64,000 nucleotides of DNA from Wenzhouxiangella limi (GCF_010499265.1 NZ_JAAGSC010000031.1:248001-312000); one strand, 5' to 3'; shown: positions 48,728 through 57,995, counted from the first letter of the stretch. A program made the numbers and translations. Notes: generated by a model from the letters alone, not told the origin.

Positions 48728-48804
48728 CGCTGCTTGTCCTTTCACGTCGCTTCGGTCGTGGCCTTGATCGCCGGGTCCGCTGCGTATTGTAATCTGGAGT
48801 AACC

Positions 48805-49374
48805 ATGGCTACCTACAGCACCAACGAGTTCAAGTCGGGCCTGAAGATCATGCTCGACGGTGATCCTTACACCATCGTCGAAAACGAGTTCGTCAAGCCC
48901 GGCAAGGGTCAGGCTTTCAGTCGTGTCCGCGTGCGCAACCTCAAGACCGGACGCACCATCGAAAAGACCTTCAAGTCCGGCGATTCGGTTGAAGCGGCCG
49001 ATATCTTCGAAAAGGAGATTCAGTACCTTTATTCCGACGGCGAATTCTGGCATTTCATGGACCCGGAGAGCTTCGAGCAGCTGGCGGCAGGTGAAGCGGC
49101 CATCGGCGACAGCGAACAGTGGATGAAAGAAGAGGATCTGTGCCAGGTGACCCTGTGGAACGGAGAGCCGCTGATCGTGCTGCCGCCCAACTTCGTGGAG
49201 CTGCAGATCGTTGAAACCGACCCCGGGCTCAAGGGCGATACATCCGGCAGCGGCGGCAAGCCGGCGCGGCTGGAAACGGGGGCAACCGTGCGCGTGCCCT
49301 TGTTCGTCCAGGAAGGTGAGGTGATCCGGGTCGATACGCGCAAGGGTGAATACGTCTCCCGGGTCAAGGAATAG
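48805..49374 (+). CDS. efp: Elongation factor P
   Basis: EF-P binds between the P and E sites and relieves stalling at polyproline. The 189-residue protein has the modified lysine at position 34 in [20 protein letters not shown], which matches the E. coli type that receives beta-lysine from EpmA/EpmB. GGAG precedes the ATG at short spacing. The adjacent epmB supports beta-lysylation rather than rhamnosylation. Confidence 0.97.
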   Translation: MATYSTNEFKSGLKIMLDGDPYTIVENEFVKPGKGQAFSRVRVRNLKTGRTIEKTFKSGDSVEAADIFEKEIQYLYSDGEFWHFMDPESFEQLAAGEAAIGDSEQWMKEEDLCQVTLWNGEPLIVLPPNFVELQIVETDPGLKGDTSGSGGKPARLETGATVRVPLFVQEGEVIRVDTRKGEYVSRVKE

Positions 49375-49380
49375 CGGGCC

Positions 49381-50715
49381 GTGAGCGAGCCGGTCACAGC
49401 CCTGCTGCCGGAATGGATCGTCCCGGTCCATCCGGCCGGAGAGGTCCTGGAACACCATGCGCTGGTCATGCACGGCGACACGATCAGCGCGGTTATCCCG
49501 CGGGAAAAGCTGGACGACGCGTTTCCCGAGGCGCAGCGCATTGCCCTGCCGGGTCGCGCATTGTTGCCCGGGCTTGTCAACGCGCATGCCCACAGCGCCA
49601 TGGCCCTGCTGCGCGGTCTGGCTGACGATCTGCCGCTGATGCGCTGGCTGGAGGATCACATCTGGCCGGCCGAACAGCAATGCGTGGGGCCCGACTACGT
49701 GCGCGTCGGCACCGAGCTGGCCGTGGCCGAGATGTTGCTGGGCGGCACCACCTGTTTCAACGACAACTACTTTTTCCCCGATGTCGCGGCCCGCACCGCC
49801 ATCCGGGCCGGAATGCGGGCCGTGGTCGGCATGCCGATCATCAGCGTACCGACCGCCTGGGCGACCACCGAGGACGAGTACTTCGCGCGCGGCCTGGCCG
49901 TTCACCAGGACCTGGCCAACGAGCCGCTCGTCACCACGGCTTTTGCCCCGCACGCCCCCTATACGGTCACAGACTCTGCCTTTGCCCGGATTCGCGAACT
50001 GGCAGAAGAACTCGATATTCCGGTGCACCTCCACCTGCTGGAAGCGGCCGGCGAAATCGAAACCAGCCAGCAGCAGTACCGCTGCCATCCGATTGACCGG
50101 CTGGAAAAACTGGGCTTGTTCAACAATCGCCTGCTGGCCGTCCACATGACCCAGCTGACGCCGACCGACATGGACCGGGTCGCACGCGCCGGGGTCCACG
50201 TGCTGCATTGCCCGGCCTCGAACCTGAAGCTGGCCAGCGGGATTTGCCCGGTCGCGGCGCTGGTCGAGCGCGATGTCAACGTCTGCATCGGTACCGACGG
50301 CGCGGCCAGCAACAATACCCTGGACATGTTCGCCGAAACACGTTTGGCGGCGCTGCTGGGCAAAGGCTACAGCGGTGATCCCGAGGCGATTCCGGCCCAT
50401 CTTGCGCTGGAAATGGCCACCATCAACGCCGCCCGCGCGCTGGGCCTGGACGAAGATATCGGGTCGCTGGAGTCGGGCAAGCAGGCCGATGTCATCGCCG
50501 TTGATCTTGACAGGATAGAAACCCTGCCGGTGCATCATGTGGTTTCGCAGCTGGTGTATGCCACGGGCCGGCACCAGGTCAGCGATGTCTGGGTGGCCGG
50601 ACGCGCGCTGGTACGCGACGGCAGCCTGCAGACCCTGGATGCAGACCGCATTCGTGAAGAAAGCAGGGTGTGGCAACGTCGTCTTGCGCAAATTGACCAA
50701 AAGACACGAGCATGA
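49381..50715 (+). CDS. TRZ/ATZ family hydrolase, probable methylthioadenosine/S-adenosylhomocysteine deaminase
   Basis: A 444-residue metal-dependent amidohydrolase. Ligands are seen in VNAHAHSAMALLRG (H-x-H, about 61-75), VHLHLLEAAGE, LLAVHMTQL and IGTDGAASNNTLDM (about 302-315). Members of this group deaminate S-adenosylhomocysteine or 5'-methylthioadenosine. Location directly before ubiG, a methyltransferase that releases S-adenosylhomocysteine, is common in gammaproteobacteria and fits removal of that inhibitor. GTG start six bases after efp. Confidence 0.86.
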   Translation: MSEPVTALLPEWIVPVHPAGEVLEHHALVMHGDTISAVIPREKLDDAFPEAQRIALPGRALLPGLVNAHAHSAMALLRGLADDLPLMRWLEDHIWPAEQQCVGPDYVRVGTELAVAEMLLGGTTCFNDNYFFPDVAARTAIRAGMRAVVGMPIISVPTAWATTEDEYFARGLAVHQDLANEPLVTTAFAPHAPYTVTDSAFARIRELAEELDIPVHLHLLEAAGEIETSQQQYRCHPIDRLEKLGLFNNRLLAVHMTQLTPTDMDRVARAGVHVLHCPASNLKLASGICPVAALVERDVNVCIGTDGAASNNTLDMFAETRLAALLGKGYSGDPEAIPAHLALEMATINAARALGLDEDIGSLESGKQADVIAVDLDRIETLPVHHVVSQLVYATGRHQVSDVWVAGRALVRDGSLQTLDADRIREESRVWQRRLAQIDQKTRA

Positions 50716-50722
50716 TCAGAGC

Positions 50723-51445
50723 ATGAGCAGCGAGGCGGGCACGACGGATCGGAATCTGGATCCTCAGGAAGCAGAGAAGTTCGATCAGCTTGCCGCGCGC
50801 TGGTGGGATCCGGCTGGTGATTCCCGCCCTCTGCACGATCTCAACGGTCCGCGCACGGAATATATTGCGGCGCGCGCCAGGCTGCAGGACGCTCGGGTTG
50901 TGGACGTGGGCTGCGGCGGCGGCTTGCTGTGCGAGTCTCTGGCCCTGGCCGGCGCCTCGGTCACCGGCATCGACGCGGCCGAAAAGCCGCTGGGCGTGGC
51001 GCGCCTGCACGCCGCCGAAAGCGCGCTGGATATCGACTATCGCCAGATCACCGCCGAGGAACTCGCCCAGGCCGAGGCGGAGTCGTTCGACGTCGTCTGC
51101 TGCCTGGAGATGCTGGAGCACGTGCCCGACCCCGCCAGCACGGTTGCCGCCTGCGCCGCGCTGTGCCGGCCCGGCGGGCAGCTGTTTTTCAGCACCATCA
51201 ATCGATCGCCGCTGGCCTGGACGCTGGCCATCGTCGGCGCGGAGTACGTCCTGGGCCTGTTGCCGAAGGGGACCCATCGCTACGACCGTCTTATTCGCCC
51301 CGGCGAGCTGGCCGGGGCCGTTCGCGCCAGCGGGCTGGATGTGCGCGACATCAGCGGAATGGACTACAACCCGTTCTCTCGCACGGTGCGTATCGGCGGA
51401 CCGCCGCGGGTCAACTACCTGGTCCACGCGCACAAGCCGGACTGA
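50723..51445 (+). CDS. ubiG: Ubiquinone biosynthesis O-methyltransferase UbiG
   Basis: UbiG carries out both O-methylations of ubiquinone synthesis. The 240-residue protein has FDQLAARWWDP (about 20-30), the SAM motif VVDVGCGGGLLCESLA (about 54-69), CLEMLEHVPDP and the family-typical DISGMDYNPFSRTVRIG near the C-terminus. The ATG at 50723 lies eight bases after the deaminase stop. Confidence 0.95.
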   Translation: MSSEAGTTDRNLDPQEAEKFDQLAARWWDPAGDSRPLHDLNGPRTEYIAARARLQDARVVDVGCGGGLLCESLALAGASVTGIDAAEKPLGVARLHAAESALDIDYRQITAEELAQAEAESFDVVCCLEMLEHVPDPASTVAACAALCRPGGQLFFSTINRSPLAWTLAIVGAEYVLGLLPKGTHRYDRLIRPGELAGAVRASGLDVRDISGMDYNPFSRTVRIGGPPRVNYLVHAHKPD

Positions 51446-51450
51446 CTGGC

Positions 51451-52113
51451 ATGGGCGCATCCCGGACCATCCGGGCGGTGCTGTTCGATCTCGACGGCAC
51501 GCTGGTCGACAGCGCACCGGACCTGCTCTCGGCGCTGGCTTGGCTGCGCCGGATTCACGAACTGCCGCCGCTGGACTACGCTGGGCTTCGCCATCATGCA
51601 TCGCGCGGCGCGCTCGGCATCATCGAGGCCGGATTCGCCGATCGTCCCGACCTTGATCGCGAGCAGCTGCGCGCGCGCTTCCTCAAGCGTTACGGCGAGC
51701 GCTTTTGGGTCGATTCCCGGGCCTTTGCGGGGGTTGAGGCCATGCTGCAGCAGCTGAGTTCTGAAGGAATGTTGCTGGCCGTGGTCACCAACAAGGTGGC
51801 GCGACTGGCCGCGCCTGTGGTCTCGGCGGCCGGGTGGGATGAGGTGCTTGCCTGCGTGATTGGCGGCGACACCACGGATAACCCAAAGCCCCATCCTGCG
51901 CCGGTGCTGGAGGCCTGTCGTCGGCTTGGTGTCCATCCGGGCGACGCCTTGATGGTCGGAGATGACCTGCGCGACATCGAGGCCGGTCGACGGGCCGGTT
52001 GCCTGACCGCCGCCGCGACCTGGGGATACGTGGCACCGGGTCAGGACCCTGCCACCTGGGGTGCCGCTTGTCTCTTGCAGCACCCCCAGGAAATCCACGA
52101 TGTAATTAAGTAA
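51451..52113 (+). CDS. gph: HAD family phosphatase, probable phosphoglycolate phosphatase
   Basis: A 220-residue HAD hydrolase. The nucleophile motif is LFDLDGTLVDSAPDLL (about 11-26), motif II includes VVTNK, and motif III/IV is NPKPHPAPVLEACRR and MVGDDLRDIEAG. It most resembles Gph, which removes 2-phosphoglycolate, and it follows ubiG five bases downstream as in many gammaproteobacteria. Activity on other sugar phosphates or N-acetylmuramate 6-phosphate (MupP type) is possible: ubiG-mupP is the Pseudomonas order. Confidence 0.82.
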   Translation: MGASRTIRAVLFDLDGTLVDSAPDLLSALAWLRRIHELPPLDYAGLRHHASRGALGIIEAGFADRPDLDREQLRARFLKRYGERFWVDSRAFAGVEAMLQQLSSEGMLLAVVTNKVARLAAPVVSAAGWDEVLACVIGGDTTDNPKPHPAPVLEACRRLGVHPGDALMVGDDLRDIEAGRRAGCLTAAATWGYVAPGQDPATWGAACLLQHPQEIHDVIK

Positions 52114-52118
52114 AACCA

Positions 52119-53003
52119 ATGGTTTATAAGGATTATCTACAAGGCATTCTATTCGAGGAGATCGGCGCGCGCTGCGTTTTCGTGCGGCTGGAGCGCGTGG
52201 TCGAGGAGGTGCTCGCGCGCGGTGACTACGCGTCCGACGAGGCGCGACTGCTGGGCGAGGCGCTGCTGGTGGTGGCGCTGATGTCCAGCGGGCTGAAGTT
52301 TTCCGGTCGCATCAGTCTGCAGCTGCGCGGCCCGGGACCGCTGAAGCTGCTGCTGGCCGACTGCTCCGACGCCGGCGGATTGCGGGGCATGCTGTCGTGG
52401 GACGAGGACCGCGGCGAGCGGCCGCCGCCGGATCAATTGCGCGCCTGCGCAGGTGCCGGCTCGATCCTGACCTTGACCGTGGATCCGACCGACGGCGGTC
52501 AGCGCTGGCAGGGTATTGTGCCCCTGGAGGGTGACAGCCCGGCCGAGGCGGTGGCCGCCTACTTCGAGCGCTCCGAACAGTTGCCGACGCGCTTTCATCT
52601 GGCCATGAGCAAAAGCCGGGGCGCCGGTTTGATGCTGCAGCGCATGCCCGACCGCCCGACCGATGGCGAGGACTGGAACCGGCTGCAGCAACTTTTTGCC
52701 ACCGCCAGCCGGGACGAAATCCTGGATCTGGACGGCGAAACCCTGATGCGACGGCTTTTTCACGAGGAATCGCGGCGACTGTTTCCCCCGCGCGAGCTCG
52801 CGTTTCACTGCCCTTGCAGCCGCGATCGCGTCAGCGAAGTGCTGGTCAGCCTGGGCGAGGAGGAACTTCGACAGATGGCCGCCGAACCCGAGCCCACCGA
52901 GGTTCGCTGCCAGTTCTGCAATCAGCGATACCGCTTTGACCGCCTGGATCTGACCGCGCTGCTGCACGGTGAAGCGCCGCAGATCGGCCCGACCGTGCAC
53001 TGA
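52119..53003 (+). CDS. hslO: Redox-regulated chaperone Hsp33
   Basis: Hsp33 becomes a holdase when oxidants release zinc from its C-terminal cysteines. The 294-residue protein has the cysteine switch as CPC in FHCPCSRDRVSEVLVSL (about 231-247) and CQFC in VRCQFCNQRYRF (about 265-276). An AT-rich leader and first codons (MVYKDYLQG) differ from the surrounding GC-rich bases. It lies five bases after the phosphatase. Confidence 0.95.
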   Translation: MVYKDYLQGILFEEIGARCVFVRLERVVEEVLARGDYASDEARLLGEALLVVALMSSGLKFSGRISLQLRGPGPLKLLLADCSDAGGLRGMLSWDEDRGERPPPDQLRACAGAGSILTLTVDPTDGGQRWQGIVPLEGDSPAEAVAAYFERSEQLPTRFHLAMSKSRGAGLMLQRMPDRPTDGEDWNRLQQLFATASRDEILDLDGETLMRRLFHEESRRLFPPRELAFHCPCSRDRVSEVLVSLGEEELRQMAAEPEPTEVRCQFCNQRYRFDRLDLTALLHGEAPQIGPTVH

Positions 53004-53005
53004 TC

Positions 53006-53824
53006 GTGGACGCGCTGCAGTGGTGCCGCGATCGCTTGCTGGTGCCGGGCAATCCGCTGGCCGCGAGCCTGCTTTTCGTGCACCCACCCCAGCGCGAACG
53101 CATTCTCGCGCTGCGTGGCCTGATCACCGAGCTGGCCGCGCTGGACGATCCGGCCGCCGAACAGCCGGTTCGGGAGGCCAGGTTGGGCTGGTGGCACCAG
53201 GCACTGGCCGAAGGCGCGCCGCACCCGGCGCTTGAGGCCATGACCGATAGCGGCGCTGATGAGCGCGTATCGCCGGATCTTTTGCTGGCGCTGCTGGCCT
53301 CGATTGGCTCGGCGGCGATAAACCAGCGCTTCGAGCGCTACGAGCAGCTGTGGTCCCACTGCCTGGCCATCGGCGGCCAGGCGGGCCGCCTGGAAGCGCG
53401 CCTGGCCGAGGAGGGAGAACAGGACGATTCGGCCGCAGCCGCGCTGGGTGGCGCCAGCTACCTGATACGCATCGTTCGCGATCTGGGGCTGGATGCCCGT
53501 AACGATCGCTGGCTGGTGCCGCTGGATCTGCAGGCGCAGTTTCAGGTCGCGCGTCGTGATGCCATCAACACCCGGACTGGCCCGGGATGGGACGGGCTGG
53601 TGCGCACGCTGCTGGAGCGGGCGGTGCGCGAAGGCAATGCCGCGCGGAGTCGTCTATCGACCCGCCATCGTCATCTGCACATTCACTGGGCCCTGGATCG
53701 CCGTCTGGCCGGCCAGCTGGTGCGCCGACCGGGCGTGATCGTGCAGCGCCGAATCCTGCCGGGTCATGCCGGCAACGTATGGACGGCCTGGCGCGCCGCC
53801 CGCCGCCTGGCCCAGCAAAAGTGA
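53006..53824 (+). CDS. Squalene/phytoene synthase-family protein (NDUFAF6-like)
   Basis: A 272-residue helical protein of the trans-isoprenyl-diphosphate synthase fold. VREARLGWWHQALAEG (about 55-70) corresponds to the family's R-L-x-W-W motif and IRIVRDLGLDARNDRWLVPL (about 155-174) to the second Asp-rich region, keeping a D-x3-D. The first DDxxD region is not convincing. No carotenoid or hopanoid genes are nearby. Similar single genes in proteobacteria are annotated as phytoene synthase without proof; the NDUFAF6-like branch is linked to respiratory complex assembly in mitochondria. Function is open. GTG start two bases after hslO. Confidence 0.7.
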   Translation: MDALQWCRDRLLVPGNPLAASLLFVHPPQRERILALRGLITELAALDDPAAEQPVREARLGWWHQALAEGAPHPALEAMTDSGADERVSPDLLLALLASIGSAAINQRFERYEQLWSHCLAIGGQAGRLEARLAEEGEQDDSAAAALGGASYLIRIVRDLGLDARNDRWLVPLDLQAQFQVARRDAINTRTGPGWDGLVRTLLERAVREGNAARSRLSTRHRHLHIHWALDRRLAGQLVRRPGVIVQRRILPGHAGNVWTAWRAARRLAQQK

Positions 53825-53828
53825 AAGG

Positions 53829-54326
53829 CTAAAGACTGATTCCCAGGCCGATGCTGAACTGCGTGCGCGACTGCCAGCGCGAGGCCTCGGCCGGCCACAG
53901 GTGCACGCGCTCGGCGGCAAGTACGGGATGGGCGAGCCGATACTCGTCCACCTCGGCGTGCTCGATCCCGACGACGGTACCGAGGACGGTGACAAAACGC
54001 CCCGGCGCGTATTTGACCGGTTCCAGAAAGCCGGGGCGACGGACCAGGAAGCGCACACCGGGCTCCTCGTCCAGCCGCGGGCGATCGGCGCGGTCCAGCG
54101 GATAGCTCACCACGCTGATCTCGGTGCGGTTGGCCAGGTTGCGCACGGCCACGATGCGGCCGCCCCAGATCACGCGGTCGCCCTCCTGACTTTGACCCTC
54201 AAGGACGTGGGCCGGGCCCAGCGGCAGCACCGGGTCACTTTCGGTAGCCACAGGGCTGGTTGCACAGGCGACGAGCAGGAGCGGGATGAGCAACATCAAG
54301 GGCCGAAAAACACCGGGGTCAGTCAT
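53829..54326 (-). CDS. slp: Slp family outer-membrane lipoprotein
   Basis: A 165-residue lipoprotein. The signal ends in LLLVACATS, with the lipidated cysteine near residue 21. The mature part contains GDRVIWGGRIVAVRNLANRT and YAPGRFVTVLGTVVG, both typical of the starvation-inducible Slp family. Its role in other bacteria concerns outer-membrane stability under starvation or acid. It begins inside the end of the zinc-ribbon gene by eight bases. Confidence 0.88.
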   Translation of the reverse strand: MTDPGVFRPLMLLIPLLLVACATSPVATESDPVLPLGPAHVLEGQSQEGDRVIWGGRIVAVRNLANRTEISVVSYPLDRADRPRLDEEPGVRFLVRRPGFLEPVKYAPGRFVTVLGTVVGIEHAEVDEYRLAHPVLAAERVHLWPAEASRWQSRTQFSIGLGISL

Positions 54327-54606
54327 CGGCGCTGATCACTCCCGGGCCCTTGCCGGCGGTTTTCTCGTAGACGCCCTTGCCGATTTTCCGATACTGGGTG
54401 AAGCCGGCCTGTTCGATGCTTGAGGTCTTGAGCATGTGGGCCTTGCCGCTGACAACATTGGGTGGCGAAATCAGCCGTCTGACGGAATGTCCGCACTCAG
54501 GGCAAACGGCCAGCTTTGGATCTTTCAGCCGCTGCAGCACCGTAAAGCCGTCGCGGCAGTGATCACAGCCTTGTTCGGCGGCGCTGATGTATTCGTAGAA
54601 GGGCAT
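54319..54606 (-). CDS. FmdB-type zinc-ribbon protein
   Basis: A 95-residue protein with an N-terminal zinc ribbon: MPFYEYISAAEQGCDHCRDG gives the first CxxC and VCPECGHSVRRLIS the second (about 34-37). The C-terminal part is short, basic and probably disordered. FmdB-type regulators are widespread and poorly understood; no target is suggested by the neighbours. Confidence 0.82.
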   Translation of the reverse strand: MPFYEYISAAEQGCDHCRDGFTVLQRLKDPKLAVCPECGHSVRRLISPPNVVSGKAHMLKTSSIEQAGFTQYRKIGKGVYEKTAGKGPGVISADD

Positions 54607-54714
54607 GGCCGTTCCGGGAAATCGAGCGGCCCATGGTAGCCCATTCGGATGGCTCGAATCTGCGACAATCGGCGCTCACCTGGAAGTCGTGAGAAAGCAG
54701 AGGCGCATCAGGCG

Positions 54715-55398
54715 ATGAACAGGAGTGTCCGCCCGGTTTGGCTGGTTACGGGAGCAGCAGGCGCGCTCGGACGCGCCCTGGTTAGTCGGGTCCTTGCGCT
54801 CGGGGACGACTGCATCGCGCTGGATCGTAACGAGCGCGGACTCAATCGGCTGCATGATCAGCTGGCGGCGGTCGGCGAAGCGCCGGCGCTGTATCCCATG
54901 GATCTGGCCGGCGCCGGACCGGATGATTACGCCCAGCTGGCGCTGGTGGTCGAAGAGCGCTTCGGGCGCCTGGATGTGCTGGTACACGCCGCCGCTTACT
55001 TCAGCGCGCTGCGGCCACTGGAACACCAGCCGGCTGATGAATGGTTTACCACGCTGCAGGTCGGACTGACCGGCCCGCAGCTGCTGACTTCGGCGCTCAT
55101 GCCGCTGCTGCGCGCTGGAGAGCGCGGCACCATCGCCTTGATCAACAATACCGACTGCCTGGAAAAACCCGCGCGCTGGGGCGCATACGGCATCTGCCAG
55201 GCCGGACGGCGGCAGATGGCCGCAACACTGTCGGCCGAACTCGGGCCGCGCGGTCCGCGGACGATGGAGATCGATCCCGGACCTTTTTTCAGCCCGTTGC
55301 GCAGCGCCGCCTGGCCAACCGACACACCCGGCGATCTGCCGAATTCAGAATCGGCTGCAGCGCAGATTCAACAACGCATCCAGACCGGAGTCATGTGA
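54715..55398 (+). CDS. SDR family protein with degenerate active site
   Basis: A 227-residue short-chain dehydrogenase/reductase-fold protein. The nucleotide-binding motif LVTGAAGALGRALVSRVLA (about 11-29) is good, and VLVHAAAYFS is the usual NAG-type strand. The catalytic part is altered: the serine strand reads ALINNTDCLE and Y-x3-K reads YGICQ, so both the catalytic serine and lysine look missing while the tyrosine remains. It may bind NAD(P) without classical catalysis. Its stop shares a base with the HIT gene start. Confidence 0.8.
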   Translation: MNRSVRPVWLVTGAAGALGRALVSRVLALGDDCIALDRNERGLNRLHDQLAAVGEAPALYPMDLAGAGPDDYAQLALVVEERFGRLDVLVHAAAYFSALRPLEHQPADEWFTTLQVGLTGPQLLTSALMPLLRAGERGTIALINNTDCLEKPARWGAYGICQAGRRQMAATLSAELGPRGPRTMEIDPGPFFSPLRSAAWPTDTPGDLPNSESAAAQIQQRIQTGVM

Positions 55399-55742
55399 TG
55401 AGCAACGATTTGTTCCTGAAAATCATCAACCGCGACATCCCCGCCGACATCGTGTTCGAGAACGACCGCGTTTTGGCCTTTCGCGATATCGATCCCCAGG
55501 CGCCCACGCATATTCTGATCATTCCCAAGCGTCGCATTCCCACCATCAATGATCTTGAAGACGGCGATGCCGAGCTCATGGGAGAGCTTTTGCTAGCGGC
55601 CCGCGACATCGCCCGTGCCGAAGGCCTGAGCGAAGACGGCTACCGGCTGGTGTTCAACTGCAACCGGCACGGCTGTCAGTCGGTGTTTCACATCCACCTG
55701 CACCTGCTCGGCGGGCGCCAGCTCGACTGGCCGCCCGGCTGA
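55398..55742 (+). CDS. hinT: Histidine triad (HIT) nucleotide-binding protein, HinT type
   Basis: A 114-residue purine nucleoside phosphoramidase-type protein. The triad is in FHIHLHLLGG near the C-terminus and the N-terminal LKIINRDIPADIVFENDRVL is typical of HinT. It probably hydrolyses AMP-linked amines such as leftover aminoacyl-adenylates. It is one base apart from the convergent MFS gene. Confidence 0.93.
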   Translation: MSNDLFLKIINRDIPADIVFENDRVLAFRDIDPQAPTHILIIPKRRIPTINDLEDGDAELMGELLLAARDIARAEGLSEDGYRLVFNCNRHGCQSVFHIHLHLLGGRQLDWPPG

Positions 55743-55743
55743 T

Positions 55744-57072
55744 TCAGGTCACTTCGGGCAGCCGCGCGCTGAGCCAGGCCCCGGCCAGGCCCATCGCCGC
55801 CAGAATCAGAATCACGCCCGAAACCGGCATGACTGCGGTCAGCGCGCCCACGCTGCCGGTCAGCAGGAGCACCACGCCGATCACGGTGTTGCTGACCGAG
55901 ACATAGTCGGTACGCTTGTTGCCGCCGGCCAGGTCGACGATGTAGGTCTTGCGGCCCAGTCGTACGCCGGCATGGGCAATGGCGAGCAGGAAGAAAAACA
56001 GCGGGTAGAGCCAATGGCTGTCGGCCAGGGCAGGTACCGTCTGAACAATACCCACCAGCCCGAGGCCGACGGCCGCAGCAGCGACCCCGGCGAAGATCAT
56101 GACCTGCCGGCTGGAGCTGTCGGCGAATCGCCCCCAGAACGGGGCCGAGACCAGGCTGGCCAGCCCGTCGGCGATGACGAACAGACCCAGCACCAGCAGC
56201 GCGCCTTCGGTCTGCTCATGGGCCAGCATGATGAAAAACGGTGCGCTCAGTGCCGAGCACAACAGCAGGGATCGGGCGATCACGAACTGTCGAAAAGGCC
56301 GGTCGGTGGCCAACAGCTGCAGTCGCTCCAGCGCCGCGCTCAGGGCGTTGCCCCCGCCGTCGGTTGCGCCCGGGCTCTCGCGCACCAGGGCGTAAATGCC
56401 GGCCGCGATCAGCCACAGCCCACCGGCGAAGGCCAGCAGGATCAGGTAGGTGGCCATGCTGCCTTCGCGGCCGATATCCAGCAGCAGCACCGTCCCGACA
56501 CCGATGGTGACCAGGCCGGCCAGAAACTCCGACCAGCCGCTGACTCGGCCGCGCCGCGTTTTGGGCACGGTCTTGCCCAGGACATCCTTGGATGCGACCG
56601 AGCACAATCCACGCGCCAGGCTGAAGACGATCAGTGCGCCGATCAGCGCAAACCCGGCCGGCGCGCCTCGCAGGGCCACCGCGATCAGCGCCATGGCGAA
56701 AACCGCCAGTGCCTGAAGCACGCAGCCGACAACGAAGGTCCATTTACGGATCGCCTGGCGGCGCACGTAGCTGGCAATGACGAGTTGCGGAATCAGCGAG
56801 CCCGATTCCCGCACGGGCACCAGGAACGCCGTGAAAACCCCCGGGGCGCCGAGCGCGCTCAGCATCCACGCGAGGACGGTCTTTGGGTTGGCGATGGCGT
56901 CGCCGAGCTTGGTGAAAAACTGGGTCGCGACCTGGAGCAGAAAATTGCCGGGAACGACGCGGCAGGCGTCATCATCGATGTCCTTGCAAACGCGCGCATC
57001 TTCCTCGTTGACCAGGGCCTGGTAAGCGCGCTCGATCTGGCGGCTGACCAGAAAGTCATCGAACCTCGACAT
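55744..57072 (-). CDS. Major facilitator superfamily transporter, substrate unknown
   Basis: A 442-residue membrane protein with about twelve hydrophobic segments and an unusual soluble N-terminal extension of about 65 residues (MSRFDDFLVSRQIERAYQAL) rich in charged residues. The MFS fold is supported by the internal RRGRVSGWSEFLAGLVTIG and the inter-half loop at about 225-245. It starts one base after the csiV stop and so seems to belong to an mfd-csiV-MFS run. No substrate motif is recognisable. Confidence 0.82.
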   Translation of the reverse strand: MSRFDDFLVSRQIERAYQALVNEEDARVCKDIDDDACRVVPGNFLLQVATQFFTKLGDAIANPKTVLAWMLSALGAPGVFTAFLVPVRESGSLIPQLVIASYVRRQAIRKWTFVVGCVLQALAVFAMALIAVALRGAPAGFALIGALIVFSLARGLCSVASKDVLGKTVPKTRRGRVSGWSEFLAGLVTIGVGTVLLLDIGREGSMATYLILLAFAGGLWLIAAGIYALVRESPGATDGGGNALSAALERLQLLATDRPFRQFVIARSLLLCSALSAPFFIMLAHEQTEGALLVLGLFVIADGLASLVSAPFWGRFADSSSRQVMIFAGVAAAAVGLGLVGIVQTVPALADSHWLYPLFFFLLAIAHAGVRLGRKTYIVDLAGGNKRTDYVSVSNTVIGVVLLLTGSVGALTAVMPVSGVILILAAMGLAGAWLSARLPEVT

Positions 57073-57073
57073 G

Positions 57074-57967
57074 TCAGGGGGCTTCGTTCATCTGCTTGGC
57101 AGAACCGGACTCGGGCCGTTCCCATTCCTGGATCAGGACCAGGACACCCAGCCACGGAGAGTCGAAGTACTCAAGCCGATCCATTTTGACCGGTCGGCTC
57201 AGATTCAGGCGGTGGACGACTCGTTCGTGCCCGATCGAGGGGGCGCGGTCGATCCGGGGCACCGCCTCGCTCCAGACCAGCTCGAGATTGACGTGGCGGA
57301 ACTGGCGCTGACGAAGGTGCAGGCTGCCGTCGAGGCGGTAGTCAATGACCGGCAAAGCGTCAGGCGGTTCGATGGAGGGGTCGGTGTAAATGGCGGTCGG
57401 CGTGGTTTGCGTCCAGTCGATGGTCAGCGCTTCGTTGCCGCGAATCCGCACCGGTGAACTCCCGGTCTGCCGGTTCAGCGGCTGCAGCCAGGCGATGCTG
57501 GTCAGAACGCGGTGCCGGGGGCTGTCCTGAAGGCGCCGGACCGCTTGCTGGATGGTCTGAGAGAAGCTCGGCAGCGCGACGTAAAAGTCCGGCCAGATAG
57601 GGCCCTGTAGCCGCTCCCCGCTTGCTTGAATAAAAGCCACGGCCGGTCGCAATTGACGCCTTCGGTCCAGCGTTGCCGGATCGGCTTGGTCGTCAAGCCG
57701 GTCCCTGAGTGCAGCGTCCGCGGTTACTGTCGCGGATGGCGCGTCGAGCGGCGCGAGGCGCGCGGTCCAGGAGGCCAGCCGCGCGCGTTCGCGGGGGTCG
57801 GGCAGGGCGTTGAAGCCATTACCAGGCCCGGCCGGCCAGTCGTCCGGACGACCGTCGGTGTGCTGGAAGACGATGACTTCCACGCGCACCACGGTCCCGG
57901 GCTCGTCCTGCCCCAGGGCGGGCAGGGCGAAAAAAAGGCAAAGAACGGATAGCAGCGAGATTTTCAC
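57074..57967 (-). CDS. CsiV family periplasmic protein
   Basis: A 297-residue exported protein. The signal peptide is residues 1-19 (LLSVLCLFFALPALGQ) and the mature part begins with VVRVEVIVFQHTDGRPDDWP, the hallmark of the CsiV family (PF10972). Vibrio CsiV binds peptidoglycan and affects small-RNA levels, but the general role is unclear. The gene follows mfd after 28 bases, a conserved gammaproteobacterial order. GTG start at 57967 gives a proper signal peptide; further upstream codons do not. Confidence 0.82.
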   Translation of the reverse strand: MKISLLSVLCLFFALPALGQDEPGTVVRVEVIVFQHTDGRPDDWPAGPGNGFNALPDPRERARLASWTARLAPLDAPSATVTADAALRDRLDDQADPATLDRRRQLRPAVAFIQASGERLQGPIWPDFYVALPSFSQTIQQAVRRLQDSPRHRVLTSIAWLQPLNRQTGSSPVRIRGNEALTIDWTQTTPTAIYTDPSIEPPDALPVIDYRLDGSLHLRQRQFRHVNLELVWSEAVPRIDRAPSIGHERVVHRLNLSRPVKMDRLEYFDSPWLGVLVLIQEWERPESGSAKQMNEAP

Positions 57968-57995
57968 CAGCGCGAGTGTACCCGATCGGTCGGTC

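Noticed and set aside
48764-48793. TTGATC and TGTAAT 18 bases apart as the efp promoter
   Set aside because: Transcription from it would begin inside the GGAG ribosome site, leaving no usable leader.
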